A DNA stretch of 64,000 nucleotides from the NCBI RefSeq assembly GCF_030272615.1, contig NC_081408.1:623656383-623720382 (forward strand), read 5' to 3'. This DNA comes from Cryptomeria japonica. Lineage: Eukaryota; Streptophyta; Pinopsida; Cupressales; Cupressaceae. A program made the position numbers and the translations under genes. The notes under the pieces are model-generated. The model saw only the letters and a list, made by a program, of their open reading frames with translations, did no database searches and was not told the DNA's origin. Shown here one piece after another: positions 1 through 13,200 of the stretch (position 1 is its first letter; each line of letters starts with the position of its first letter).

Positions 1-1625
1 ACTAAACAAATATAAAGTTGATAATTGTATTTATTATTTTGGAGTTTTTATGTATATAGGTTATTCACACCCTTATGCAACTATAGATTGTCTCCCAACA
101 TTAATAAATATTGTGCGAGCTTAAATAACATAAGTTAGATGCTAGATAGTCTAGCAAGATATAACACTAATTTATAGAAGTTGATTGATCATATAACTCG
201 GATATCACACCTAATAAAATATGATTTAACCCAAGCCATGCTAAAAGTAAAATCTTAATGCATACCTTGAAAACACTGACAACCTATTCTTTCAACTCTA
301 AGCATCCAAAAAGAAGATTTACTATGTGCAAGTGTTTATCCATTTACACATTTAGGCCTAAATTGAACTACTAAGAAAAATTAGGTATACCACGCCTATT
401 ACTAGACTTAGATCATAATGGCATATAAATATGATTTCCATACAATTTCTCATTAAGGATTCTATTTTCTAATACACTTATACTAAATTGAACATAAATT
501 CTATAGCTTAATTGATGTAAAAATAGAAACATTTAGGTCAAATTAATAATTAAAATCAACAATACTTACTAAATAATTGCTACCGTGAAATTACTATTAT
601 TTTAAAATTTATGTTACTTGAAAATATTGAGATAAAAATTTAACATGTGTTGATACAATAAAACTCATTTTACCACTACATTCTTTGCAAATCCTTGTGA
701 GTCTCCTATCAACTATTTTGTCTAGCAAAATGTAAACTAGTGTGCAAAATTCCATTACATGAAATTTTAAAATTGAACATTTAATTTTCCATCTATAAAT
801 TTTTTTTCAAACATGAATGGTGAAGTAATTTATAACCAAAAATATGTTTTAGGTTTATTTGCAACAACAACAAAACAATATATATATTTCTTATAAACTT
901 TAAACTACTCTAACCTAAAAAAAACAACAATAGAATACACATAATACCAAGAAAATTCACATAATAGTGATCTTTTATACCAATATACGTCTAGAGAGCT
1001 ACCCACCATAGTATTAAACATTTGAAACTATATTACCATAGCACAAGTTAAGCTGAGATCTAACATGTCCTAGGGGAGAGGACCTAGTAGTTGAGCACCC
1101 CAACTTCGTGCATCTCAAAATCTTAGTGGAAATTTCAAATCACTCCCATTTTTTTAAGCTAGCTAACTTGGCAAGTCCCTTGCTTGTCTTCTCCATTTCT
1201 TGGTTATTGTTTTCTTTTTGCAGTCTAATCTGTTTCATAGATGCGCTACATCAGAATATTATAAGAAACAGAGGAGGAAATAGGGTACACAAAACATATT
1301 TTCATTCATCATAGATTGATTACAAGTGCTTCTTTTGTATGGAGGTTTTAGACCTTTCTGGAATACATCATATGTAGAAATGTAATGGAGGTGGCTGGAA
1401 GAACCATCCAGAATTCTACTTATTGATCACATACATGGAAATTTAGTTGATGAGACAAAGGACAGGGTGGATAAGATCCATTCAAATCCTAGAAAGATTT
1501 TCTTACAAGACTTGTCCTTACGTACAGAGGGTGCAAAGTTGACTAAATAGGAGAGGTAGCTTAGATTATAATATCCAACATTCCTCCTTAATCTCAACTG
1601 CTAGCATACCATTTTACCATTTACC
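1..1625. other. AT-rich spacer, no gene seen
   Basis: AT-rich sequence with stops in all frames. The only open stretch, at 1108-1314, is short and has no recognisable motif. I see no repeat family, promoter or RNA gene here. Confidence 0.6.
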
Positions 1626-1635
1626 TTTTTGTTCT

Positions 1636-1810
1636 TTGCACCTTTCTTCAACTGCTACAGTAGTCAAACTCTTTAGCAATCTTCTCTTTTTGTTCTTTGC
1701 ACCTATCTTCAACTACTACAGTAGTCAAAGTCTTTAGCAATCTTTTCTTTGTGTCTACAGTCTCTTCTTCATATTTCTTTGCGTCTACAGTCTCTTCTTC
1801 ATATTTTTTT
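1636..1810. repeat. Two short tandem duplications
   Basis: A unit of about 62 bp containing CTACAGTAGTCAAA is present twice (about 1630-1690 and 1692-1750). It is followed by two copies of a roughly 33 bp unit containing GTCTACAGTCTCTTCTTCAT (about 1750-1810). The units look like local slippage duplications and have no coding meaning on either strand. Confidence 0.7.
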
Positions 1811-2059
1811 GCTAACTGGCTATTGCTACAACTACTTCACTTTTCAGTATTCACAATGTCTTTGATACATTCTCTTTTACAAGTTCTTTTCTTTTGTCTC
1901 TAACTAACGATTACAACAAAGTCTGTTGACTTAATTATTTCTTTGCATAATAACTTCAAACCATCTTTAAGATCTGCATATCTTTTCTCAATAAAAGGCC
2001 ATTCGTTTGGCTTCCCTCAACTGTTGCAGCAGTCTCTCAAACTCTTTGTTTTCAAGTCT

Positions 2060-3198
2060 TCAAAACATCAACTTGGAACATATTGCAACTTCATAATCTA
2101 TAGTTGTCTTGCTAGACGATGATTTCTTTTGAGTCAAAACATTTTTCATTACTTTTAAACTTTCAAACTTTTTTTGATTGTTAACATTTTTCACAAATGA
2201 AAATTTGTACAACCTTTTGAACATACTTGTAACTTTTTGCCAACAAGATCCATAGGTCCATCTACAGTCCATTTTTATACAATCTATTGTGGAATCTTTC
2301 TTCCAAAACATTTTTTCACAATGATTTCTTAAACCACAAATTTTACAAAGATGCAAATCCCAACACGTCTTTAATGTGATTCTCTGTTGCAATGAGAACA
2401 CCTAATACAATGTCTTTCTTAGGTTATTTTGCTTGAACTGGTAGCATCATTTTCTTTTCTTATGACATATCCAAGGCCCTCATATTTTGGCCTCATTATT
2501 GCCTCAATAGGCTCTCTGATTCCTTGTTCATGTTCTCCCAATCCTTTACCTTTATAACCCATTTTTTTCATGATATTCAAACCAACAATTTAAAAACAAC
2601 TTTTCTTAATCTCATCACATCTAACAAGACTTTTAGACTCATTAACATTCTTATCTTTATCACAAATGACTTTAGTAAAATTACACTTATCAAATGATGA
2701 ACACAAATCTTCTGTACTACATGAATCATCATGAACCAATGTTTTTGACTTTAAACATTCATTCTCTTCATTCAATTTTGATATTTCTTTCTTGTATAAA
2801 CTATTCTCCCCTTCTATTTTTTTTAGTTTCTCTTCTAAGTCATCAAACACCTTTTCTCTTTGCTCTAAGTCGTCCTTCCTTTTCTTAATCTTATCAAATA
2901 GCTTTAAGATTTCCTTTAGATCTTCATTTTTCTCTAGATCTTCATTTTCTCTTTTACTTTGTTCAATTTTTTTTTCAAGATCACAATTCTCATCGAAAAA
3001 TTTACATTTTTCAGCTTGTCCCTCTTTTATGATTGCAGTCATCTTTAATTTAAATTTCTTCATTTCTATTATTTCATTTTTTTTCTTCACCTTCTTTCCT
3101 ATCTTTCCCATTGACTTAATAGATTGGTTTCTATGATTTGGGTAGTACCACTTACCTTTACTCACTCTTCCATGTTTTTCGTTAGGTAGCTCAAACAC
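2060..3198 (-). pseudogene. Decayed coiled-coil / G-patch / zinc-knuckle protein
   Basis: Read on the minus strand, 3198-2590 encodes about 200 residues, very rich in Lys and Glu, with long heptad-like coiled-coil character. Beyond its stop, about 2590-2465 still encodes a clear G-patch signature (MGYKGKGLGEHEQGI, later EGLGY), a glycine-rich RNA-binding module. At 2401-2060 follows a knuckle-like CKICGLRNHCEKMFW in which the last Cys of CX2CX4HX4C has become Phe. The three parts lie in different frames with stops between them, so this is a pseudogene. The domain set resembles gag-like or RNA-binding proteins that are repetitive in plant genomes. I cannot name the family. It could be a retrotransposon gag relic or a host G-patch gene relic. 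Confidence 0.55.
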
Positions 3199-3219
3199 AC
3201 CTTCAACAACTTTTTAACA

Positions 3220-5998
3220 AATGCATGCAATCTCTTAGAAATGGACTCATCCTGTTTTTTTAAACAGAACATGATTAAATATGACATGATCTGGCTTTTG
3301 ACAGCAGCAAACTCTAAATACTATGACTCTTTCTAATATTTTCACCCAAATTTAATAGCTTTAATATCTTTCACGAAAGGAGAAATAATTTTTACAAATG
3401 GCTCTTATTCTCTAATCATTTGAAATTTCTATTTTCAAGAATGCAGCTAAGTTAGCATCATCGACATCTGTCAACGATCTGCAGCTTTAGGTGGCTTCTC
3501 CTTTTGCTTCAACTATCTTAATCCTTTCAACTTCATTCTATGGCTTCAACTTACAATACTAACGGCTCCATTATTTCATAGTTTTCAGGATAAACTATAT
3601 TGGCTGAACCAAAACAAACTCCCATAAATACATAGTTTTGCAGACTCTAAGCTCTAGTCACCACTCTCAACTAGATGGGACCGTCTAAATGTTTAAAAAA
3701 CACTCCATAATGTGAAGCATTGAGTTGGCTCCTCAGCTGTGACATTTGCTTGATATGTACAACTTACTATGTAGTATGTACAATATTGATCCTTCCAAAG
3801 CAGAATCCCATGTTCAATTTCATGCTAGACAATATAGAAGTGTAATCCCGTCAGTGATGGCACCTAAGCCAAAGGTGGCCGGAAGAAAAATTTACCGAAC
3901 CAAGAAAACATAAGGCTGAGGAGAAAAAAAAAATGCAAACAACAAAAAGGTTGTGGGAAGTAGGCTGTATTGGGATATTTCTGGGCGTTCATTGGTGCTG
4001 CAAAGATACTAGTGTATAAACTGGAATACAGATTCCGAGGCATACACTATTACACTGCTACGAACTGGAATGAGCATGCGACTTGACTTTGACTCTAGAT
4101 ATGGAAAAATTGTGTATGCTCAAGGCGGAACAAATACTAGATGATGTTTAGTATAGCTTGGAAAACTTGCGTGACAAAACGAGCTAGTTTTCTCACGATA
4201 TGCGTAGTGATGGGCACTGGGATAAACGCATGATAGGCATTCGGTATTTGATAGAGGAAAAGTCACTTGGATAGACATGCATGCAACAAAATGTGGAAGA
4301 ACAATCAATCATAGGAACAATAAGGATCTGAATGATGTAATTATGGAAGGAAGAGAATCTGGCATACTGTTTGACAAGGGTGTGGTCATCCAATCTAATA
4401 GAAAGTATCGTTTTATGAATCTTAAGTAATCATTTACTGCAACCTTACAACCTGTGCTAAAACTGATTCACTCTGTTGCCAGAAACGGGAAGGCAGCTTG
4501 TCGTTTCCGGTTTCAACGAACGAAACCGGTTTCTGAGCGGTGCCCAAAATTTTTGCATTGATTTTTTACTTTTTTTAAATATTCACCAAGCCCGTGTAAG
4601 GAGTTTGATTTGTTTTCTAAATATTCATTCCAGTTGGTAGTTCTATATTATCACTTTTGGAAGTTTGATTTTTTAATTTTTTTTAAAATTAAGATTAGAA
4701 ATTATTTCTTATAAGCAATCTTTAAATATTCTGTTTTTCTTTACGTTACTTGCAGTTTCTGTTTCGATTTTTGTTTCTCGTTTCTAAAAGAGAAGGTCAA
4801 ATTAAGAAATTAGAAGGAAGGCATCAACACAAATTATAACCAGACAATAATGGACGTTACAAGACTATGCAAGCAAGTAAATAATCAACCCTTTGTCAGA
4901 GAGGTGCGCAATAGTTGTGGATTGAGTGCATGAAAATTAAGGATAGATAAACTGTTTTGCACGCGACCTGGTTCTTATCATAGAGAAAAACAATCGAGGT
5001 AAAAGAATGTATATATATAATCACCCTGGAAATAGAGTTTACTAAATCTAATAAACAAGGGAGTGCAAGAAACACATACTGAGATCAGATTTCAGGCCTT
5101 GACATGACTAAGCTTAGTTAATTAATTAAAAGGAACAACTCAACTCAAACAGGTGAATAACAATAGCGATAAAGAATATACAATAGTTTCCTCATATCTA
5201 GAGATTGGTGCTAAATGTGACTTCTGATGAGGCCTATAGACCTTTTGGCATGAATGTTTCTACAAATATATCACCAAGTTCAAAGGATTATGTGTGACTT
5301 GAATTTTTTGTATTTGTCTTTAACTCTAGTGTGTACCCTCCTTTTAGGAGAAGATTAGGTTAGTGATCTGTGAATTTTAGCTGTTTGTAGCCTTGCTTGG
5401 TGGATCTTGATCTCTCAAAGGTAGATTTTTCTTGGGTTCAATTTTTAGATTTCAAGGGTTTATTCAGTGACTGTTGTCATTGCTCTAAATACTATCAATT
5501 GGTTTCAAATTGTCAACAGTCCAAACATAATGTTGTAGATCTGTACTTCCTACTTCCTAGTGAAAAAATATTCTCTCCCACAAGTTCAATGTTAATGGTT
5601 CCTTTAAAGATCTTCATCCTACTAAAAGTTTGATCTCATAGATTAGCAGGTCCTTAAAATTCATTGGTAACAATTCCTTTGATTATTGAGTAGATTGCAT
5701 TTAATAAGGTTGTAGATGTAGCTTTCTAATAAAGTAATGTTCTCCTTCACCATTACATTATTTATGGTTCCTTTCAAGATCCTTCAAATTTGATGGTGCA
5801 TTTTCCTTGGGTTGTTCATCACCATAACTAGATGCGTTCATGTCAAATATTCCCCATGGTTATTTAGTTCCCTTCTATTATTGTGAATATTATATTTTGT
5901 CTAGACAGTTAGAATAAGTACAAAATAGATATACTTTGCAATTGCACTGACATTTGTAAACGATAGAAAATACATTCATTCCTTTCTTTGTTTTATAG
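3220..5998. other. Spacer without recognisable genes
   Basis: Open stretches at 4120-4393 and 5397-5633 are short and have no motif. One perfect short inverted repeat (4507-4529) is listed separately. No TIR-domain exon was found here, although a TNL pseudogene begins at about 5999. Confidence 0.55.
4507..4529. repeat. Perfect 8-bp inverted repeat
   Basis: CCGGTTTC (4507-4514) and GAAACCGG (4522-4529) are perfect reverse complements separated by 7 nt. Related GTTTC-rich text recurs near 4755-4790. No function can be assigned. Confidence 0.6.
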
Positions 5999-8245
5999 CT
6001 GTCACTAACTTCGCCATATGCAGCTTCGAAGCTCAGCTAGTGAAGAAGGTCGTGAACGACATAATAAAGACACTTGACAGGGTGCGGTGAAAAAAGATCT
6101 CATTCAGAAATTGCATCTCGGTTCAGCCCAAACAGCGGTTAGAATTGGAATATGGGGTATAGGCGGTATTGCTAAGACCACAGTAGCAAAGGCCGCGTAC
6201 AATGAAGCTTGTAATGATTTCGATGCTGCTTCGTTTGTATTTAATGTCCGCTCCACTAGCCTTACAAAATTGCAGGGGGCAAATTCTCAAAGATTTGGTC
6301 AACTATGAAGAAGAACTGCACAGTGTGGAAAAGGGCAAATATTTGTTCGCAGATCGTTTGCGAGGAATCCGTGCCCTTGTCATTTTGGATGATGTGGATG
6401 ACCGAGTGCAATTGGACGCCTTAGCTGGGCATTGGTTGTCTCCTGGCAGCTGCTTAATCATAACTTCTCGAGATCGACACATTCTCAATACAGCTCACAT
6501 CTCATCCGTATGCATTCACCAGATGAGCGGATTGGAAGAAAGTGAAGGTCTCCAATTGTTTAGCTGGCACGCGTTCCTCAGACCGTCCCCAATTCCTGGT
6601 TATGAAGTGCTCTCGAAAAGAATAGTGCAGGCTTGCAAGGGGCACCCTCTTTCTCTGGAAATCATTGGAGCTTTCTTGTATGATAAGCAGAACGACACAG
6701 ATATTGACTGCTGGAATGAAATTCTTGACAACTTTACAGTGAACAAAGACATATTTAAAACACTCAAAATCAGTTATAAAGGTCTTAGTGTTGAGGAAAG
6801 AGAAATATTTTTGGACATTGCTTGCCTTTTTATTGGGGAACGCACAACTAATCCCATTCTTTTCTGGAAATCCATGTACAAGAATGTGCGCATTGCTATC
6901 ACCAATCTTTCAATGAAGTTGCTGATAAAGATAGACGAAAAAGATGTATTTGATATGCATGATCTTGTGCGAGATATGGGGCGAATGGTTGCTGAAGAAG
7001 AGCAAACCCGGCAATGGCAGACTGCGCAGTCAAGCAGTTCATCCAAAAATGTAAGCAATATCTCTGGCCTTCGTCTCCATAAAGGTGATTTACGGAGCCT
7101 TAAAATGTTGGGCACACCTAGTCTTCGCTATCTTCATTTGGAGCAAGTGCACATAGAAGATAACACAGACAATCTTCCTCCAAGTTTGAGATGGCTAAAG
7201 GTGGATTCTTGTTCCTTTCCGAAGACAATGTAAAGCTTGATTTTGTTCAAGGAATTAATTTTAGCAATGAAGAAGAAATTTACCTCTGTTGTGGACAGCA
7301 TACCGCAATTGAGGATCATGGACTTGGCTGACTGCAGATCCTTACAAAACCTCCCTGACAGCATTGGTCATTTGTCACATTTGCAGTCCTTGAATTTGTC
7401 TGGATGTCAGAAGTTGGCTTGTCTTCCTAACACCATTTCCAACCTCTCACAACTGCTATACTTGAATTTGAGTTACTGTGAAAAATTACTATACCTTCCT
7501 GACAGCATTGGAAACTTGTCACAGCTACAGTACTTGAACTTAACTTGTTGTAGAATCTTAATTGAACTTCCTGACAGCATTGGCAAGCTATCACAGCTGA
7601 AGCAATTAAGTCTGAGCTGGTGCGAAAAATTGGAGAGCCTTCCAGAAAGCATTAGCAACTTGTCAGAGCTGGAAAGGTTGGATATGCTGAGGTGTCATAC
7701 TGCATGGAAGTCAATTCCTTATTCCATTTTGATCCAGCCAAAACTATGCCTCTTAGGATTGCCTCCCCGGGTGATGGAGTGGCGATGGTGTAAACTAAGG
7801 GAACGAAGTCTAACAGAGAATCAAGATCAAACAGAGGAGTGGACTACTCCAAAGTTTAGAGAATCCATGACAGAATTTAGGGCAACCTTAGCTCCGGAAT
7901 GCCGTAAGTAAATGTTAACAGTCAGTTCTTTATAGCCTATCTTATAATTTGATGGATTGAAATTTTTGCTTTTCTCAATTTGCATGAAATTGTAAAACAA
8001 TGCACTGCCTGCAAAACTTTATATTGTATTCATAATAGATCTTGCATTGAATCCTTAGGCCAATTGTATGCAATCTTAAGCAACACTTACTCTTCAATAC
8101 TATGTTTTTACATATGGTAATTATCACAATTTAACATGGTTTTTTTATACCTTCAATCCAGAAAATTTGGAGTCCAAGCTCACAAAAATCAGAAATCAAC
8201 TTAAACGAAGACCCGAACTCAAGTTGCCAGGCAAAGCAACAAAAG
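5999..8245 (+). pseudogene. TNL-type (NB-ARC-LRR) disease-resistance pseudogene
   Basis: NLR proteins of this class are intracellular immune receptors that bind nucleotide through NB-ARC. An exon follows a plausible acceptor (TTTTATAG, ending 5998). It encodes the pre-NB-ARC linker, a P-loop (GIWGIGGIAKTTVAK, where the usual GK is AK), kinase-2 ALVILDDVDD, RNBS-B IITSRDRHIL, a GLPL-like CKGHPLSLEIIG and the MHD motif (DMHDLVRDM, about 6955). LDDVDD without a following Trp indicates the TIR class. Five LRRs of the LPDSIGNLSQLQYLNL type lie at about 7330-7690. A donor at 7904 joins in frame to an 84-bp exon (8162-8245) ending at AAAAG/GTAAC. Lesions: a frame change near 6075, another near 6270, an in-frame TAA at 7231, missing sequence between NB-ARC and LRR, and no TIR exon upstream. 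It is not functional as it stands. Confidence 0.85.
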
Positions 8246-8512
8246 GTAACAAACATATTTCGATCCCTTTCAATGGAATTGAATACTTCCTTGTTATCTT
8301 TTTTCTTATATTTTATTGGATTGAAATCAGCGCTGTTACAATCTCATCAATAAAAATTCATTTGAAAATGCAATAGAAGATTAATTAGAACTAGAAGTAT
8401 ATATTTATGTAATTTTTTTTTAAAATGCAATTTTAAACATTTCTTTCACTTCAAAGTTGATTTACAAAATAGTAACTATCACAAGGTAACCTGACCATTT
8501 TTTTCTTAAATC

Positions 8513-9030
8513 CAGGAAATTTAAATTCTTACCGCCAATGCTTTCCGTTGAGTAGTTACCCTACGAGGATTAACACCAAATTCAATTCTTACCGCCAATG
8601 GTGTCCGTTGAGGATTAAAAAAAATAATTAGCAGGAAAATCATCATATTTCATTAAGACAAGTGCCCCAAGTTCTTCAAGGAGTGCCCCAAATTTTTCAT
8701 CGACGAGTACTTCAAGTTTTTCAACAAGTTGTACCCCAAATTCTGCTAAGTGATATAAAGAAAAATCTTCAACCTGAACCTGAGATTTTCAATAGAACAG
8801 GAACCTGAGATTTTCAATAGAGAAAATCTTCTTGTTTTGTGGAGAGTTGGTGTAAACGGGAGGAGCAACCCACGTTTGTTGAAGGCTCCAACTCTCAAAC
8901 CAACAAAAGGCAACCAAAATATCAATCGCCTTGTCATCCATTTTATTGGAAAGAAATTATTGCTGTTACAATTTCATCTTTAATAAACTTTCTATTGAAA
9001 ATGAAAAGAAGAGTAATAAGAAGTGATTAT
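8513..9030 (+). pseudogene. Second decayed copy of the TNL 3' exon and flank
   Basis: An acceptor-like TCCAG followed by AAATTTAAATTC at 8515 resembles the acceptor and start of the exon at 8162. Text at about 8840-9010 (CCAACAAAAGGCAACC, then a segment with TTTTATTGGA..GAAAT..GCTGTTACAAT) parallels 8235-8360. This looks like a tandem copy of the TNL tail with an insertion between its halves. The copy has no intact frame. Confidence 0.45.
8522..8750. repeat. Two small tandem repeats
   Basis: TTCTTACCGCCAATG..TCCGTTGAG occurs twice (8525-8552 and 8585-8612). It is followed at about 8660-8745 by four diverged copies of a GTGCCCCAAGTTCTTCAA-like unit. Both lie inside the decayed copy of the TNL tail. 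Confidence 0.6.
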
Positions 9031-9179
9031 CTGTGGTGTATATTTATAAAGTTTGGAAGCAATTATATAATTCACTTAGGCATGCTTTTCTACTTTATTA
9101 TTGAAAGTATAAATATAAACAGTTTTTCTGTTTTAAAGCATTGCTTGCGAATTATTTTAATGCTGCAACCTCTATAATA

Positions 9180-10060
9180 AAGGTCAGAAAAAATAGATAG
9201 ACTATGTCTACAAATTTTCAACTAAATAATAAACATTTTTAGTTTCTTTTTGCAGAGCACTCAGCTAATCTGATATTTTTGTTATATTTTAAAGTATTTT
9301 GTGAGCTATTATTTTTAGTTGTATTCATTACAATAAGGGTTGACTAAAAAATATTTTGGAAGATTAGTTAATATTTTGGAACAGTTCTTCCAATTTTTTA
9401 CTTTTCTATTGTAAATGGTTCAGTTGAAAATTTAATTCCAAAACTATTAATCAAGTCTGTATTTTTCTATTTCACTTTGAACATGGGAAAAATATTTAAT
9501 AAAAACTAGTTTAGATTAATTTTTGTTAATTTAATAATAAATATTTAAATAATAAATTATTTAGAATAATTAATAAAGATGTATGAAATAAATTGAAATT
9601 ATTAAAAGTCAATATGGTGGAAAATAGTACTTATCTCTATAATTAAACGATGAATGACTATAATGATCTCTTTGATGGTGGATTTTTATTGTTAAGATTT
9701 CTTCATGTAAATTAAACTTTTATCTATTTCGTAAGAGTTTTCTCATTTTGATTTACTAGTAAATGTTTCTCATAATATAGTTTCATGGTTAATGTCTTCT
9801 ACTTTAATAAGTATTTCAATTTTGTTCACCATTTCTTAAGATTTCACTATAATATTTTTTGTTATTTCTTAACATTTGTATCAAAACTTTAATTTTGATT
9901 AGGGGTGGCCACTTTTGGAAGTTTTATCATTATTTAATTATAGTGGAATCTTTTGACATAGTGGTTTTTTTATAACTTTTTGTTCTTGGAATCTTGTTCT
10001 AAGATTGTGAAATTTAATATCCCTAAATACAAGTTATGGAAGATAAAAAATAGAATAAAA
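9180..10060. other. AT-rich spacer, nothing seen
   Basis: Very AT-rich with no open frame of note, no repeat structure and no motif that I recognise. Confidence 0.55.
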
Positions 10061-11480
10061 TTCATGTAAGTACATAGGACACGAGGCTAAATATATGCCC
10101 CGATTGTGGCATTCAAGACCATGAGAGAAAATTGCTCCAAAGCAATAAGTCTAAAGTAGTACTAGAGATCTCAATTAGTAGTAGATTAGACATTGTCATA
10201 TAACCAATAATGTGAGGAAGCTTATGTTGTCTTGAGTGTGACTATATTATAACATGGTTAGTTCATTTGAGCACATAGTAAGGAAGAAAAACATATTGTC
10301 CCCCAATGATGTGAGGTTCCTCTTACAATATGATTAGGTCATGCAGGTTTAATAGTGTAAAATATGACCATGAGAGTGTACATCAAAGTGATTGCACCCA
10401 CATAAGAGAAATATTGCAATGATGTGTAGAGAGTTTATTCTAATAATTAATAAGATAAAAAAATGGTGTATAGCTACGCAATGATAAGGTAACACGATCC
10501 TCTTTAGTATAGTAAGTATCATGTGATGATCGTATTTAAGTACTCAAGTTAAAGGATAAGCATGTAGGAACACATGGATAATATGTAACTGTGAAAACAA
10601 ATGAAATTTGAGTTCCCCAAATGAGTAGAATTATTCAATGACACTCTCATAAGATGGTAAGAGAATATGAAAGATACTGATTAATAAATATATGCCCCTT
10701 AGCTATAGTGGTCAACAATAATATCATTAAAGATGCATAACATTAACAAACTCTTTCATTAGTTTCCATGAAAAATGGATAGGCTAAGGAAAGTGATGCA
10801 ACTCAACTTTCCAAAGTCTTAATAAACTACAAAATATTCCAACAACACAATTCATGTTGGATATATGAAGTCCAATGGTCATTCTGTCTTTCCCTCCAAT
10901 TGTCTCTTGCCCATTCATATTTTGGATAATGCAATTATGTCTATTTATACATGGAGAAAACTATTGTTGACTTTATTGTAAAAGTAAGAGATTAATAAAG
11001 AGTTTTTCCCTACTTCATAAATGGATGTGGCTTTTATGGTGAACCACTATAAATTTGTTGTTTGTCTTTGATGGTATGCCTTATGTTTAATTTGCATTTT
11101 GCATTTCAATTAGTTATCACTTCATAGTTAATGATTGGTATCAAATATTAGTGTGGAAGCCACTTGAAAATTTGTGAATAAATTCCCAAAAAATGGAGGA
11201 AGTATAAAAATGGAGAATAGAGAAATTCTCAAGGCAAAATTTTAGATTTTCGAAGGTGCAAATGGATTGATTGCTCACTAAACAAGATGTCTCACTCATT
11301 TTGAAGGGGAAAGATAATGTGTTTAATTCCATGACTGATGAGGAGTGGGAGAAATTAGACAAGAAAGCAAGAGCCATGATCTTCTATTCATTATCCAACA
11401 TCATTCTCTTTAATGTTTTAACTAAGAAGGCCACTATTGAAAACCTCTGTGTAGAGTTGAAAAATCTCCTTAACACATAG
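10061..11480 (+). mobile_element. 5' remnant of a Copia-like retrotransposon
   Basis: TGGTATCAAAT at 11136-11146 resembles the primer-binding site complementary to initiator tRNA-Met. Sequence upstream (about 10.1-11.13 kb, with a TATTTATA box near 10942) would then be the 5' LTR, although I cannot set its start. Sequence downstream encodes a gag-like start and, at 11271-11480, a segment matching the conserved Copia gag (UBN2-type) pattern: DEEWEKLDKKARAMI followed by LWTKL-like CVELKNLL. The frame is broken at about 11250 and nothing of pol follows. It is a decayed 5' end. Confidence 0.5.
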
Positions 11481-11499
11481 TTAGCTAAAGAGATCATGC

Positions 11500-13200
11500 A
11501 TTTTGGATCTATGATGCGGGGCTCAAGACCATATTGGAACAAGTATTAGTGTGAAATAACTAATATGATCGGGTAAAAGTACAAACTTGCTTCACACTTT
11601 TACAAAGGAAAAGGCTAACACAACAATAACTATTCAATTTCGTCGCCATAAAAGTGTAATTTGTATTTTGAATTTGAAGATGATGTAAATTGATGAAATG
11701 TGTAAAATTTGTTGAAGTTTAAGTCTACTATTTTTTTTAAAAAAAAATTCAATAATTTATATTTTTTTTAATTTTAAAGTCCATTTTTTATTACTTAAAA
11801 ATGCTGAAAAACAGGGGGTTTGGTTCCCACCTGAAAAGTAAATGTAAATCAACTTTTTTTTTTCTCATTTTGATGTTAGTTATAGATCACATATTTATAT
11901 AGTGCATGAAAAAAAAATTAAAAAATTTTGATGTATATTTTCTTTGTAATAGCATTTGGAAGTCGAATACACTAGAATTTGACAATTTTTGTCTCCCACC
12001 ACAATTTGTCTATTCAATTTATGATAATCCAAAAACTAAAAATACCCTTTTGGAGAAGACTCTCTCTTCTAGTGAACAATAGTTTTCTCAAATTTTTTTG
12101 AAGTGATTCAATATTGTTTTTCATTTTTCAAAGCAACCTCATATTGAATAAAAGAATAACTAGTTGTAGTATTTTTAATTTTTTATATATTAATGTAATC
12201 AAAACATTAAAAAAATTATAAGAGTATAATCATGACTTTGATCTCTAAAAGAGGGTATTTTTAATTATTTTAATAAGTTTAATTTACCTATTGAATTTTG
12301 TTGCAGAAGCGACAAGTTTGAGAGAATCATCATTTTTGTTGATGTGGCTGCCACTTGGCATTCCACATAAGCCGTTCCGGCCAAAAACATTACTGTCGGA
12401 AGGGTTCCGACTAGAACTGTGAGGGCCGATGCGACTGGTCATACAAGCGACTGGTCGCTTGAACCACATATAACAAAGAATTATTTTTCCCATTAAAAAA
12501 ACCAAATCAATCAAGTGCGAAAATAATAAGAGTTATTTTTTGCAAAAAATCTTTTTTTTTCCCAAATAAAGTGGCATTTTGGAGCGAGTAGGAAGATTAT
12601 AAAGGGGCGAAGATTTTGAATTTTTTTTCAGAATGCGTCTACCCTTTCCAAGTATGTTATTTTAAATTATTTTTTCAATCATGCTTAATTTACAACATTA
12701 GATGTTTTTTTGGAAATTAAATATTTTTTAGATTAACCATATTCTTTAGTCACTGCGATACAACGATAACCATTACTTGGCCATATATCCAACACTATTT
12801 AGTACTAAATTATATTATATTTTTTTTCCTAATACTTGACTCAAATTCTCTATATATTAGCTAAGTGATTTCAAGCAATTAAAGTTATTAAATCACATTC
12901 ATATGTACATTGCATATAGTCAAATGTATCTAATTGAAGTATACTTAATTTATTACTTTTTATCAATGCTCCTAAATTTCTTGAGCCTTATTTTTTCATT
13001 TTCTAAATTATAAAAATTGGATTTCAAGTCAAATGATCTAAATGGATGAAATTTACACATGTTAAGTTTAAGAATGCAAAATTATTTATACATTTCACTA
13101 ATTACATTTTTTTGTTAAGAACCAAGGAAAAGTTATTAGATATATAACCTTTTTAGTTCAAAGCACTAAATTTTGAAGATTTGCATATTTGCATGGGTTG
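11500..13200. other. AT-rich spacer with one perfect palindrome
   Basis: No gene was recognised. A GC-richer island lies at 12300-12470. It contains CAAGCGAC-TG-GTCGCTTG (12444-12461), a perfect 8-bp inverted repeat with a 2-nt centre, preceded by a partial copy (GCGACTGGTC at 12431). This could mark a transposon edge, but no matching terminal repeat was found downstream. Confidence 0.5.
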
